Of a stretch of DNA of 64,000 nucleotides, positions 13,101 to 28,100 are shown piece by piece. Made by a program: the position numbers and the translations under genes. The stretch comes from Stichopus chloronotus (Eukaryota; Echinodermata; Holothuroidea; Aspidochirotida; Stichopodidae): assembly GCA_021234535.1 (NCBI GenBank), contig CM037842.1:27242308-27306307 (forward strand). The letters run 5' to 3'. Under the pieces are notes generated by a model, which had not been told where the DNA came from, made no database searches, and saw nothing but the letters and a program-made list of their open reading frames with translations. Every line of letters starts with the position of its first letter. Within the stretch, counting starts at the first letter, position 1.

Positions 13101-16100
13101 ATGACTGGAGACGATCTCTTTAGCGGCCAGTTCACGACACAACTGCAGGGGGAAGTCTCGAGGAGGGAGACGCTAGTCAAGTCGACCTTCAAGCGCGACT
13201 CGTCCAAGGATAACAGACCCAAAGGTAGTTACCAGTCGGGCAACAACAATAGCAGCCGCTCGAGGAACTACAAAGGCAAGAACACCTACAACAGAAACCC
13301 CAACCGTTCCGGCCGTTCCAAGGGTCGGGGCTCGAAGAATTCCAGGAACTGGTCGAACTGGCGGGGGTACGATAAGGCTGGTGGAAACTCTGGAGACGGA
13401 CACTCGAACGACCGTTCGGGATCGCGGAACAGGAACTCCTACGATGACCTGCAACGACCTAGACCGTGGCAGCCAGTCCAAGCCGACCTTCCAGGCCCGG
13501 CCCTAGGGATGCCCACCCCATCCCGGTTTACCCTGGAGGTGGGGGGGGAGACTAAGAACCTTTGCGGCCCAATGGGCCCTTATCGACCCGCATCGGTGGG
13601 TGCTGGATGTCGTCTCCAACGGTTATCGCATCGAATTCACCTCCGCTCCCCCATCCGGGGGAGGGGGAAAGAAAACCCCAACACCTTCCAATTTGGTCCA
13701 GCGCTCGGCCCTGGAAGACGAGATCTGGGCACTGATTCAAAAAGGCGCGGTGACAGAAGCGACCGGAGAGGAGGGGCCCCTCTTTCGATCAACCTTCTTC
13801 CTGACAAAGAAAAAAGATGGATCGTGGTGCCCGATGCATAAGTTAGATGGAGACAGGTAAGTTCGTCATTCGTAAATATCCAAACCAGGTGAGTTTTGGG
13901 ATTACTGCAAAGAAATGTCATAAAGTTGAAGAAAACAGGCCTTGCATGTTTTTTTTATTTTATTGTCTTCTCCTTTTTTTTTTTTTCCAGGGTAATGCTC
14001 CTCAGAGTAGTCGGACGGATGTTGCAAATCAGCCCGCCATATCTTTCTGGGGAGCTTTATTAATACCAGTGAGTCTTAAAATCTGTCGTCCGAGTATGAA
14101 TTCAATATTGTACAGTACTATGACTTACATCTTTGCTAGAATATTTCACCCTTGGACCCCACTTAAGCAGTGCGTTTTTGCAGTCCCTTATGTACGAGTT
14201 ACCTTGCAAGCTGCATTGTAAGACCACGAAAAGATACAATTGTGCAGTCTATACACAACCACGGAGTTAATGAGGTCACGTGAGGTCATGTGATCCATTC
14301 TCTTACATTGTCGACAACACTGTAAGGTCTCAACGAAGGCATGTCGCGCATAACGAGACTTACAAGTAATGGCCAACTGTTTGTTGAATAATGGAAAATG
14401 AGGCTTTCTATTTTCCATCATAGCAAGGTAGGTGGACACTTTTATCTTCCACCTCTTTGGAAATACAGATTTTTTAGGTATTATGTAGGATAGTTACTAA
14501 CAAACGCTATGGAAGAGAGGCTGTCATTTCCCACATCTCAAACGGTGTCTCCAAACTTTGCGATGTACCTGATTCATTTAATGCATCGATTCGATATTTT
14601 TCAAACGATATTTGCAGATGACAACATAAGCTTTTCGTAACACCAAAATTACAAAGTTTAATTGACACAATTGCCTATAATCAACTATTTAGAATACAGT
14701 GATTTTACAGTACATTCTGTATGTACTGCATCTAGCCTATACACAGTAGGAATAGTCGCCAGTAGTTGCCAACTTGCCATCGTTCCTGTCAAGTAAATAG
14801 TCCTGACATTCACGTATATGTGGGGACAGAACTGATTCATCTTATATTTGCTGATTACCTGACTCATGTTACGAAAATTTAATGGTACAAAACTCATATT
14901 AGGGGATAGGAGAAGACATTTTCCTTCTATTTTGATAGTAACTGAGTGGTTTTACAACATCTTGATGTAATCAGAGATAATTTTACGAAGAGGTGTTGGA
15001 AACACATTTGTAGACCTTTCATAAGCATGGTCAAATTCCTATTTTTACACATACTTACTTGCTGAAGTGGCCATCAACAGTATTTCATGTGTTTTAGCAA
15101 ATAGTTTTCATGATTTTACTCTTTTGATAGTTTTCTAAATGTTGAGATATTATGATTGAAAAATCACCTCTTTTAGTTCATCAGCATTTAAAAGCCCATG
15201 ACGTCACGAAAGGTCATGCGTAAAATGTAAGAGAAGGACGCTCCTTTTGCGTGGTTGCGGTTAGACTGTGTGTGCTACCCTTCGGTAGTCTTGTACTGCT
15301 TGCGTGCACTGATTTGACGTGACAGCTTTCATTTGCAGCTAGCTGCAGGTTCCAAGGTTCGATATATTGTGCAGTCTGTTGGTTGTTCTATGTTGGTGTG
15401 AAGCAGACAAATTAAATAGCCATACAGCATACCAAGTTTAGGTGAATTATTTGGGTAAATATGTCATGGTTCCTACATCGAGGACAGATTCAACTGCCAA
15501 GGAATTTGCATCTAGCTATAGTAAAAGTTACCACAATAGCATCCTTGTCAATAGGCTACTGGGTGTAGGCTACTGCTGCAGGAGGTAAGTGTAACATTAG
15601 TGTGTGATAGAGCATAGCGTTTTGGTGGTCCGTACACCCACTGATGTCTATGTATACTGGAATTATACGAACTGCTGTTTGCTGCTGTGAACCTAGTGTC
15701 AGTCATAGTTTGTTCACCCTAAAGCGGATACCGTTGGTTTACTTTAGTGATTTCCTCGACCATGTTATAAATTATAGGTAAGAATCATTAGGCCAAGGCC
15801 AAAATTAACTTCAGTTTTTTTCTTTAACACCTCTATCTCACTGACCGAGGCTACAGTCAGATTTGCCTATCAAATTCAAATGTCTAGTTGTTATTTTACT
15901 TTTTCTATTTCTGGATAAATATTTTGAATCATGTGTAACGTTAAATTCTAAAATATGCAAACTTGTATGAATTGCTTACACAATATTAAAGAAATGACTC
16001 TCTTGCTTTGTGTTTTTTTTTCTTACAGGGAGTTATAGAATTTTCTTTATGTCTATTCTTTGCCAAGCTCGTCAGCTATACTTTCCTATTTTGGCTACCA

Positions 16101-19100
16101 TTTTATTTGAAAAGTAACTGTGAGTATGAATTTCACTGTTATTGTTAAATACTAATTAAACTTTTCAGTTTGCATTTAACTATGCATTTCTATGGGTTGA
16201 TTGCACTGAAAGAGAATGTCATTAGCTATTGACATTGTTCAAGTATGATAAGTGGCATAACTTACAAATTATTGTGTATTAACATGCAGGAGCTCAGGCA
16301 GCAAAAACAATTTTGTGGTAGAGTAGTTGGCAAAGAGTTTGTCTTAGGGATTCAATTGGGTTTCCTTAAACTCTAGGTGATTTTGTCTGGTGTTATCACT
16401 ATTGGATCAACCTCCTGCATTCAAAATGATGGTTTGCTAGCAGTAGCTTGCTTCAGGACCGACAGTGGCAAAAATGTTGCACAACATGTTAGTATGTTCA
16501 CAATAGCAATAGAATTAGCAAGGAGAATGAATCTTGGTCATGTGACTGTTCTGGAGCCACAAAATTTGGCCATGTTCACAGCTGAATTTAAGGCTCAGCA
16601 TGAAATTACGAACACTTCATAAAATCTAAATTGCTCAGAAGTGTAATGTTGCTTGACAAACTTGTCTGCCGGAATTGCAAAATATGTAAATGTCTTTTAT
16701 ATGTCTTACTTTGAAAAATCTACCAACTAAAACTTTGTGAAAGCATTTTATACACAGTCACAGTCTTTTAAAACATCCGCTGAAAGTTCTGTTGTTCCAT
16801 TGGTGGCCTCCTTTAAGTTGTATGTCTTGTTTGGTTTTGGTTTATAGTTATTCCAAAGTGTGACATGCCCTCGACATAGAGATGCTCGTAATTAGCACCA
16901 AAGACTGTGATTGTGTACAAAATATTTCCACAAAGTTTTAGTTTGTCTTTACTATTCTTAACATGATTTGTATCGCTGTTTAAGGAGCACTTTCAAGGGA
17001 CGAGTTAACTCACATTTCAGTTTGTGATCCATGAAAGCCTCGTTGTCATTCAGTGTCCTATAAGCTTCAGCAGTACGGTAGTTGCCTTTGGATATTTTCT
17101 CTGGTCTCACTCAAAAAGCTGAATTCCACCTCAAATTGTCTGAGGCCCTAACCACGACTTTCCTGCATAAGTGCCTTACCTGTGCATATTAAAAACAAGA
17201 TTTTACCACTTTGTAAATGGTGGCTGTTGTTTTTTCTTCTGTTTTTTAAATTTGAGTTGGTTTCCATTTTTCAAGAGAATTTTTTTTTTTCATTTTGTAA
17301 GGCTAAATTGCCATACCATAATCAAATGGAATATGATAATCTTGTCAACCGTCACATTTTGGTGGCGGCTTTAGAGACTTGGATCACACTTCAATAAAGT
17401 GACATTTGTCGGAAAATGGTGGGAAAATATTGAAATCGCTAGGCATTTGAACACTTCCAGTTTTCCCATAATTTTTGTCTTCTCAATTTTTCATGTCTTT
17501 TACGTCGTGTAAAGATCTCTGCAACTTTTCCTATCCTCCCCAAAATGATCCACCCTCGTCTTTACGGTGTATACGTGCACACTGGCAGCTGCACTAGCTT
17601 CACAGCATGCATTGATGTACAGTAGAAAGATTGTGATCTGTAGGTCCGGGTGATGCGATGTTCCTCATCATCTAGATGCTCGTGTGTGAAATATCACACC
17701 AATCTCAATCACCTTCAACTTGACCAGCGAGTACACGCATACATACTGTAGTGTAAGGTATGTCAAATTTAATTGTAAAGCTCAAAGTTGAATTTTATCC
17801 TTTGCCATCATCTTTAGTTCCTTCCATGGATGACCAACATGCAGCGTACTTTTCAACTCTGTTTGATGTAGGAGGTATATTTGGAGGCATTTTAGCCGGT
17901 CATTTAGCAGACGTGACCGGATCCAGTGGAGTTATATCATTCCTTGCACTCATTGGTGCTGCAGTGATAGTAAGTAAAATTTGCCTCAATTTTTGTGTTT
18001 ATGTGGTGTCTGGGTATCCCTGGGTATGCTTGCGTGTATACTTGAGTGTGGCTTGAATGTATGGTTGTGTGTGTGCTTGAGTGTATGATTTTAAGTGTGT
18101 GATTCTATGATTTTATGCATGTATGAGTATACTTATGTATGTGGTTGAGTACAGTATATATGCTTGAATGTATGAATGATTATGGCTGAGTGTATGGTTT
18201 AGTCTATACTTGAGTGTATGTACTTGAGTGTATGCGAGTATACTTAAGTGTATGCTTGAGTGTGTAGTTTATCTAAGGTTGAGTGCATGGTTTAGTATAC
18301 CTGACTGTATGTATGTTTGAGGCTACATGCTGGAGTGTATGCCTGGATGTAAGGTTGGGCATATGTGGATGTATGCTTGAATTTAATCCTGAGTGTATGC
18401 TTGCATGTATGCTTGAGTGTATGTGTCAGTGTATGTTTGAGTGTATGTGAGTATGCCTGAGTGTACACTTTAGAGAATGATCGAGTATTTGAGTGCTTGC
18501 TTGATTGTGTGCTTGAGTATATGCTGATGTGTAAGCTTGAGGATATGTTAGTAGACATGAATGTATGTGAGTATATGTGAGCATGTTTGAGTGTACATGA
18601 GTGTAGTTAAGAATACTGATAACTCAAAAATATTACTGATGATTAATCATAATCACTATCAGTAATTAAATGCTTTTCTACTTACAAATTTCCATGACAA
18701 CAGAAAACTGAAGGTTATGTCCCTGTCAGATTCACTCAGAATCAGAAATCTGTTGGTGATAAGCGTGGCTTGTTCGCTTGAAAAATTGCGCTTTTAATGT
18801 TCTGCCTTGAATAGTATTTATCAGTCAGTTCTAGGTCTATCTACTCACTCATTACAATACATGCATTAGTGGCATTCAACAGTGGGAATTTAATCTGTAG
18901 CCAGTTCTTAGCCACCTCTTACACACACTTATTTACAATATTTACTACATGGCAGGCAAATCATTTCTAGCAAAATGAATTTTCCAGACTCAAAGTCATG
19001 TTAGTTATTTTGATTGGCAAACAGTGTCCTGACACTTGCCTATCACATAACAGCAGTATTGTATTTGAATCATTAATTCTAAATACCACACAGTAACTTT

Positions 19101-22100
19101 TTTTTTGTCATACCATGTAGTAGCAACTGATGGTGTAGGAAATTTCCTTTGTCCTTAAATCTGCCATAATGTAGCATACAGTGTTGCCATGGAAATCTCT
19201 TTCACCATTTTTCAGGTATTTGTCTACAACTACTTGGGGAGAACCTCTATTGCTGTAAATATAGGTAAGTGTGATATTAAAAACAACAGCTCTCGACTGT
19301 CGTCCATAAATTATTGTGTTACGGTTATCATTAAGAGTTGGGTCTATTTATGTTAAAATACTTAATTTATTATTAAACAGGGTATAATTGCAAAAATAGA
19401 TATTTTTCATCTGTTTATGGCAACAATCCAATGCTTAAATGGAAAAATTATGAAGACCTGAAGATTTAATTTCCTTTCTTTCATCAAAGTTACTCTGAGT
19501 TAGTTGTCCTGATGTCCATTGCAGTAGACATTGTTACAGTAGTTCGCTCTCAGCCCTGGAGGGGAGCATCCAATGAAAGATGTGTGTATTATACTTCAGT
19601 GGAGTGGAGAAATAAACCATAAGTAGTCACAGTGATGTACCAGCTAACTTGACAACACCGAAAGGGGTCTGTCACATGATTACTCTATTACAAAAGCCAG
19701 GTAGACCGTAAACAGTCACTGCAATGCTGAAGGTGATTGGCTGCTCTTAAGATGGTCTGTGCAATATTGCAAGAGACAGAAAGGATTGCCAAAAGAAAGT
19801 GCTTCAGCAATTATGTATTGAAAGTTTTGGTCAGTTGTTGCTCAAAGATGTATGAAATCATGGATTATTAGGAGAAAATAGAAACAAAATCATAGCTGAT
19901 TGACATCCATGAACTTATTTAGCTTTTGAAATTCAGAGAAATTGTGTGAAATCATGGAAAAGTCCTGGAAATTTTTGGCCAGATACATTGTTCTTTTCTT
20001 ACTTATAGTATCAAAACCTATTCTCAATCTTGATATCAAATTTATTATTCTTTTTGCCTTAGAGTGATTTGAAGTTTGCTGTTATAGTTGAAAAAGCTAT
20101 GTACTGTAAGGTTTCAGCAGGAATTTTTTATTTGGCCATGGAGAAGTCATGGAAAATTGATTCTCCAGAATATGCAGGAAGCCTGATAAATGCAATGCAT
20201 GCTGTTCTATAGAATTATACTATACTTGCCAGCTTTTTGTTAACATATTCCGATTCAAATGTCGGTGGTTGTGGTTGTTGTAAATGTAACATTTGTTTTC
20301 ATTCGTTGTTTTCATTTAGTCCTCATGGCGGTCTGTGGTTTCTTTGTCAACGGGCCATATGCTTTAATAACGACTGCTGTATCTGCTGATCTGGTAAGTA
20401 TGGAAAGGCATTTTAGTGAATACACAGCTAACTTATTAGGGTTTACATGCACACATTCCATTTAGGGTACCTGTCTGTACTTAGGGACCATGTCACAATC
20501 ACTCTGACAGACTCTGCTGGCTCCATGTTATCCTTTTGTAATTCTATAAATGTATTTTTCGCTTGGGGAGAGGTGGTTTCATAGAGTTAGTATTAGAGTA
20601 TGCTGCCTGAGACAGGCAGCATACTCGGGCCCCTCATCTATTATTCATACCCAGTGGGGACAATGTGTTGCTGGTTCCTCAGTTAAACAAGCGTTCATGG
20701 TTTTGCTGAAAATGGAAAGAATTTGTCATGGGAAAATCATAGGTCAACACAGAGGAATGACAAATTGAAAACTCACACACACAAGAATATATGTGAAAAA
20801 TTGTAAGTGTCGAAGTGCATAATTATGTCAGTATTTTTGCATCATTTGTGAACAAATATGTCATTTAAGTATGACTGTATAATACCAGCTGAAACAAACA
20901 GGTCGGTGGCAAGAAACATCCAATTGATTTATTTTATTTCACATTGTGATGTGTAGACAAAGTAAACAACACATTTAAGCAGCAAATATTCCTGCACAGA
21001 ATTTCTAGCTTTGCAATATGAAAAATTTCTTTTACAAAATGTAGATCAGTTCAAAGTTTAGTCAGCAGAAGAGAAAGGAAAACCAGCATTTCCAAAGTGG
21101 CAGAATCTTGTCTCTTTCTATCAGCCTCATTCTTTTCGAAACTCTTCAGGGTACACATGAGAGTCTCAATGGGAATGCCAAGGCACTATCAACTGTAACT
21201 GCTATCATTGATGGTACAGGTACCATCGGTGCTGCAGTGGGTCCACTCCTCACCGGACTTATATCACCATCCGACAGCTCCGGATGGTTCGAAGTCTTCG
21301 CAATGTTGTCCGCATCGGAGATAGTCGGAGCTCTGGTAAGACCTGGCTTTATGGTGATAACTATCACAATTGTTGTATCTTTGGAGTGCTATTAAAGCTA
21401 AGGAGGCCACGTTTCGCCACGTGGCTGTGCACAATGGTTGAGTGGGACAAGGCGGTAGCTGAATGTACAGTGGTTTCATGGTCGAGGGAGGCGTTATGCT
21501 GTGTAGCTGAACAAAATCACAAAACTTAACATGTTTGAAAAACTTCATTCCCATTATTCTGCTGGTTTTCCATAAACAAATAATCACTTAGGACAATCTA
21601 CATTGTTGCTTGTTGGCATGATAGCCCATTACCACTGTTCTCAGACGTTCTGTGTGGTATGGTTATTTTTGCTGAAATGAATTGCGTTCGAACTGGCTGT
21701 ACATTTACGGTTACCTCAGATATGTTTACACCTCAGGATTTCATTGAACTACGAGAAAGGTAGTTAAATGTCTTTTATTTTAATTGAGTGTGCAAACAGA
21801 ATATTAAGATACAGAAAAGTACATTTGGGGAGGGGGTGGACTAGACTCACCCCTAAATGGTAGAATTTCTTCCAATTAGATTATTTTACATAATACGAGT
21901 GGTCTCAATACCAGGAACAAGTTTCTTTACCAACACCATGATGCATAGACCAACAGTGAGATAACTGTGATAAAATACCAATTAATTTTAATCTGTCACT
22001 GATTGTAATGTCTTGTTACCTTTGTAAATGTTTGTCATCACTCACTCAGCTGATGATCCGTCAAGTTTTCAAGGAAGTGGATCGCTGGAGGTACGGAGGA

Positions 22101-25100
22101 AACCGATATCAGTTGATTAATGAAGTTGAGAGTGACAAGTGAGTTCTGGTTTTTTGTACAGTTCGATGCTGATGAGAGTAAAGTGTTTAAAATAATCGAC
22201 CTGTTTCCATGTGCGTGCGTTTAGCGACATTCGATGCTCAGTTATGTCGACGGAATGTACCTCACGTTCTCTTCTTCCCTGACAACGCTGGTTTTTTTTC
22301 AGTTGCTTGTAGGAGACCTATAAGATTAGGCAATGCATCGTTTAAATGCGAGTGTACTGTGTGGGTGATGTGTCGGGTTGTAAACTCTGCATCTCAATAT
22401 TTAGAGGTTGCTTCAACTTCAAACTGTGTAGATCAGTAAACTGGGTTTGTAAATCTTGGCAGTTGTTTTCCATGGATGTCATAGCTCATATTTGAATTAA
22501 GCTATGTGAAAGATTGATAAAACTTGTAAAGATTGTATCTGAAGCAGTAGAATTGTTGAACTTCGAAGTTGGTCGCCGATGGTCCTCGATTCACTATGCC
22601 ATCTCTTATCCTGTTTTGTGCGATTCAGCTGTCAGTTTTGAGCGTAGTGGTTTTTTCGTATTGGAAACATCACAACTCAGTGTCTAAATAATGAAATGAA
22701 AGTTGCAGTGGTCTTGGAATAAGGTAAAACCGTAGGCGACGTGCTGTTGATGTCTCAAAATTACAAGTCGGTAGCTACCTCTGATTCGCAATAATAGCAA
22801 ACTTGTGAGAGTGTTATATGCAAAGGTTCTTTCCTATGTCTAGAAAGCACTTAGGTCTTCATACTTTCCAGTAGGATCATAATTCAAGTGGTGTGATTTT
22901 TTTTGTTGTATTTTTGTCTTGTTTGCAATTTAAAGAAAAGCCAGAGATAGCGTGGCGTAAGTAAATGGGTGGAAGGTCATTGTTTTTAGCCAGAATGGTG
23001 CATGAAATAAATCATTTGCCACAGTTTTTTTTATTTTGTTGACATTATAGACACCATTTACTTGTTCAGTTTTCACCCTCAGTTCAATGTCATTTGCCCA
23101 CTGTGTATATACTAGCTAGCTTAATCAATGAAAAGGTAAATGTATCTTGTGACTTGAAAAATCATCGTGGTTATTAAACTCATCCTAATTCTGGTCACAG
23201 CATTTATAAAGGAAACGCTGTCTTATGTGTATGATGAGGTTCGGTAGGGTTTGCACAGGTCATGGAAAATATGGATTTTCCAGGCCTCGACAGTCATGAA
23301 AAAATATTAACTCGCTTTAAAAGTCATGGAATTTTTGAAATTGATAAAGAAAAAGAGATATGACCATATGACCCACTTAAATAAGTCTAGTTATAATTAG
23401 GCTCTGAAAATTTGTGAAATGCATGATACATTGGGCAAAGTCATGGAAAGTCATCAAATGCATTCTGGTCATGAGAAGTCATGGAATTCTGTTGGGAAGA
23501 AACTGTTAGGGACCATGTTTAGTGTTCCTTTAACTTAGGTACACTAGGCCTTAAAAGGTACAGTGTGTTACATCTGTTTAGTAAATCATGACATGAAGGT
23601 GAGGTTTAGTGTTCCTGTAAGGGTAGACTACGCCTTACCATGGTATGTTCCATCCATTTAGTACATTATTTACTAATGATCTGGTATGAGTAGAGCGAAT
23701 GAAAATTAGACTATGCCTTGTCATATATGATGTGTTCTATCTGCCCTAGTGAATCACCTATGAAGATTAGGTTTCGAGTTCTTTTTAGAGGTAGAATATG
23801 GCTCAGCATATATGGTGTGGTCTGTCCGTTTAGTAAAATGATTTATCGTTGATGAGGTAAACAGTAGTCTATTAAAAGTATTTGCCTGGTCATCTAGACT
23901 GTACATCTTCAGATATGGTGTGTTTCATCTATTACATCATACATGAAGGTGAGGTTTAGTGCTCCTTTAAAGCTGGAATACGAGTTGCACTGGCAATTGG
24001 CCTAGTCATCTACTTTTATTCTTCATCAGTGTTTCAGGGAAGAGAAAGTAGAGGAAAACATCACAAGTCACAAAACCTGAAAGAAAACTATGCACCCATC
24101 TTCCAGATATTTGAATATCAAACTTGTCTGGACATTTTTGTTGGCACTACATAATGCAGACTCTTCGAGAAACCATAGTAGTTAATCACCGTTACTTGAA
24201 ATCAAACAGGCCAATGGATAGAATATTCATCTCTGCAAAAAGAGGGTGTAAACAATGCTATTTTGCAGCGACATTTGACCTATTTTGCAGAATTTGACTT
24301 TCACTGACAAATGTTCAACTCATATTCCAGCTTTAAAAGGAGACTTCACTTCATATTGTATGGCATGTTTCATTTAAGTCTTAAATGGTAGACAGTTCCT
24401 CATTATAGATAAGTTGTTGCTTCTGCTAAGTTAATTTTTTTGCAGATGATGTTTGGTGTTCTTTTAAAGGTAGTTTTTACCCATCTTGTATGACACGTAT
24501 TCAGTAGGCCTATGTATTTAGTAAATCATGTTTGATTTGATAAAGTTCACTGTTCCTTTGACTGTAGCTCATACCTCATCATCTATGTCCTGTACGTCAT
24601 GTAAGATAAGGTCTTTTGTCAGGGTCTGTTTTCATCATGTATTAAAATAAATCATACATGGTGATGAGGTTTAATGTTCCATAGAGGTAGACTTTACCGG
24701 TGTGTTCCATCAAGTAAGTTAATCAGATATGAAGATGAGGTTTTGTGTGCCCTTTTTTAAAACCATACCTCATGATATGTGGTTTCCTGTACCTGCCATT
24801 AGTCAAGTACCAGATACATTGAGGTATGTCATTGTAAGATGTCTCATTTCCATCCTTGTATTCAGTGGCCTTATACCTGAACAGACAGACATAAAAGAAG
24901 TGATATAAACTGTTTGGTGAGTTTGTTGGTCAATACAGGTTAAACTAACAATGCTCAAAGCTTCCTATAACCCTGAGTGCTGCATCTTGCTGAACTGCTT
25001 TGGAGTCTTGCCAGCGATGATGACTTTGTGCTTTTGCTAATCAACAAATTACATAAGGGAAGCCTCACAAATCTCATGCAGGATCACCTTAGATGTAGCT

Positions 25101-28100
25101 GTTACCCATTGTGATAAGGATAGCAACCAGACAGTAATGAGCCGTGCACATATCTCCAAGCCTCACAGAGCCTATGTACAGGCTTTGTGCCCTCAAGCAT
25201 CTGGGATATGCAGGCTAAATAATAAGAAGCTTCGTGGACCTAAGATGATCTTAGTTTGATTTTGTGCAAGGCTTCCCTCACTAACATTGTGCTAATAGAC
25301 TTATCGAATACTGTATGGTGTTAACATGATGTTGATGTAACTACAAGTTGTGCATGTAAATGTCTGTTATTGGCTGTGTTTGGAAGTCAGGCTTGGTTGT
25401 CTAATCATTCTTTATGCCAGTTTTCCTCGTCCTTGGAAAATTACTAACTCAAAAGTTGATACTTTGGTAGTACTTGGTCATTTAATAATTGCCGTAGTTT
25501 TTTCATGAATGTCCAAGGTTATGTAACTCCACAATTGGCCAAAATGTGAAAGACTTTCAACAGAGCAACACCTCTGACATTTTTCAACCTATTTTAGACC
25601 AAACTTGGTAGCAGTCATCACTTGGTAATCGTTATGAGAAAGTGCACAGTAAGAAAAGGTCAAAGATCATATGAGGATGTTTGTTGCAAAAATGTAGAGC
25701 AATAAGCCATTTTAGAGTTATAAGCATGCAAGGTCAGAACTAAAGGAAGTACAAACAAGGCAATTTCTTGTAGAGTTACTGCAGTAACTTAGTTGATACC
25801 TTCAGAACTTGGTGAATCAATTCACTTCATTCTTTGATTGTGGCTGTAACATCTGTGAGGTGTCATGTCAGCAGGATTAGCAACTTACCTGACGTGAGAT
25901 TCGAGAAAGTAAAGTCTTGTACGGCATTTTTAAGGTGCATATTTAGATTTCTTCCTCTTCGAACGTTTGACATATCATGTCTTTACAATGCTGTCATAAT
26001 ATGATTAACTCTTAACTCTGTATTGGCTTATTTATTCCTCTACCCCCTTTACAAGAGTCCTCATATTTCGAATGAAGTGCTGATTGTGCAACGCAGCGCA
26101 GCTAACCTTTATGCAAAGTTCTAGATATCAGGTCATATGGTGCACGTTCAAATGCACAGCATGCAATCGTTTTCCAGTTCGCCGCTTTTTGGGCACTTCA
26201 GGACAGAATTGTGCTCCACCGTTCACAGATGTAGGCCTGGTATCTTTGAGCACCGGTCAAAATACTGGACTGGTCAAAAGATTTCTTAAAGTTAGTGCAG
26301 CTTTTTACTTCAGGATTTTCTTGAACTAAGTAGAGGTTTGAAACTTTTGGTGGTACTGTTTTTCATCATATCGTACATTAGCAAGTGTTGCTCTATGACC
26401 AACGTCATATGTTCAAGCTGACAAAGTCATTTTTTTAGGTGTCACATGGAGGAGGAACAGGGCTGCAAATAAGGCCTCAAACACAGGCATGGCAAAAATG
26501 TTTCTGAAGAAGAGCATTAACGTCTTTTGATTCCACTTAGTACTAATGGTAGCTTTTACCACATGTGTAGACCCTCAAACATGCTACATAAGTTTATGGA
26601 AATTGGATTTTTTCTTGGAATGGGGCTCTTCTTGGATTGGAAGAAAAACTAGTTAAAAATTTGAGCTGCATTTCCTGCTTCTTGCAGCAGGAAAATCGTG
26701 GCTCCGTGTAACCTAGTCAAAATTGTACAAAGACAACAAACCAAAAATGAAATGAAAGGGCCAATCATTGCTGTCAGTGAGGTGTATATTCAAGGGACAT
26801 CTAGGCTAAATGCGATCATTTTTAACCCAGCAGGAAGAACTTTAGTCATTGAATGCTCCCCTCACATGCTGTAGTGTCCCCTTTGTCAGTGTCGAGCGTC
26901 GGCCACACTGAAGTGATACTGAATTCACTTCCGATCTGGTATCCGTCAGTTTCTGCTGGAATCTCCTCCACAACTTAGTCAAAAAGAGACAAAACTTGGT
27001 GATCTTATATAAGTGGAACGGACTGAGGAATACTAAAACAAATTGTCAAACCACATATGGGCGTGACGTCATCTCCAAAGACAGGCTCTATAGGAAAGGA
27101 ATGAAACATATTGGAACGATTTTTACAGAATCTGTTGTAGAGTGGAATATTAGATGTAATCCAATTCAAACAATTTATCGTGTGACAGTCAGGATCAGAT
27201 ATTAGTGGAGAGTGAATGTTGTTAAAGAAAATGCTGACAGAAAACCACCGATATGATATTTTTTTTTGGAAAATCAGAACTGATAGATCATACTATGACC
27301 TGTGCCTTGCAGACATGTGTGAGTCTGCAATAACATGTCATGTCCTCTTGCAGTAAATTTCCAGTTGAACTACAACAATGTTGATATTCTGTTTGCCTTT
27401 CATTTGACTTCAAAGAGATCAAAGTGTGAAACTTAAAAAAAAAAAAAAAAATTCTAGAGAATTGAATTTAATTTGATATAAATGTGACTTGCACATCTGA
27501 TGAGCACAATTTGTTAATGTTCATTGTATCAGATTAGAAAAGTTCTCATCAGATAATGGTGGTTTTTGTACAAATAATGAATTATTCTTCGTTCGTTTTA
27601 TCTAACACATTTAATGAAAACCATTTTAAGTCAAAACTGCGCGCATAATGTTTTCTGTCCTGCAAACTTTTGAGTCCCACCACCCTTGCATGTTCTTCAA
27701 TTACAGTGATCGCTCACTGATTTCCATGCATTAGTATGTCGCTAACTCTGGACTGTGGGCTAGTTGATACTAACCCGTAGTCGTGACGATAGTGCCGAAT
27801 CATTGCACTTGACCACTAAATCCCCATTCAGATATGAAGTAATTAATCAGGTGCTGTATAAAGATGTTTAACAGTCAGAGATAGTTCAGCCTTATTTGCA
27901 GTGCAAAGGTAAACAGTAAAAACCAGAAATAAGTCATCATGGTAGTAGATAATAAAAAGTGAGCATTTTGATGGAAAATGCAGGAATAACAGCACATCCT
28001 GCTTTAACTGTATACAGAGTTACTTTACTGCAGTGGTCAACAGTAAGGTATGCCACCGTGATGGTTGAGATTATGGAATCCGTCACCTTGATAGTAGACA

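Larger units (their letters stand above)
12643..13865 (+). mobile_element. DIRS-like retrotransposon fragment bounded by 29-bp inverted repeats
   Basis: A GC-rich 1.2-kb block in AT-rich intron sequence. Positions 12645-12673 and 13835-13863 are perfect inverted complements of 29 bases (AACTTACCTGTCTCCATCTA... at the left). The hexamer TCATTC lies just outside both ends (12637-12642, 13866-13871). Inside are a DIRS-type gag and the start of its reverse transcriptase; RNase H, methyltransferase and tyrosine recombinase are absent, so it is non-autonomous. The right end contains CAG|GTAAGT, an ideal splice donor in the gene's sense direction. Confidence 0.75.

Noticed and set aside
13551..13841. 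Last ~100 codons of the 390-codon open frame as gag
   Set aside because: RT homology runs in another frame over the same bases after the G8 run, so this part of the frame is accidental.
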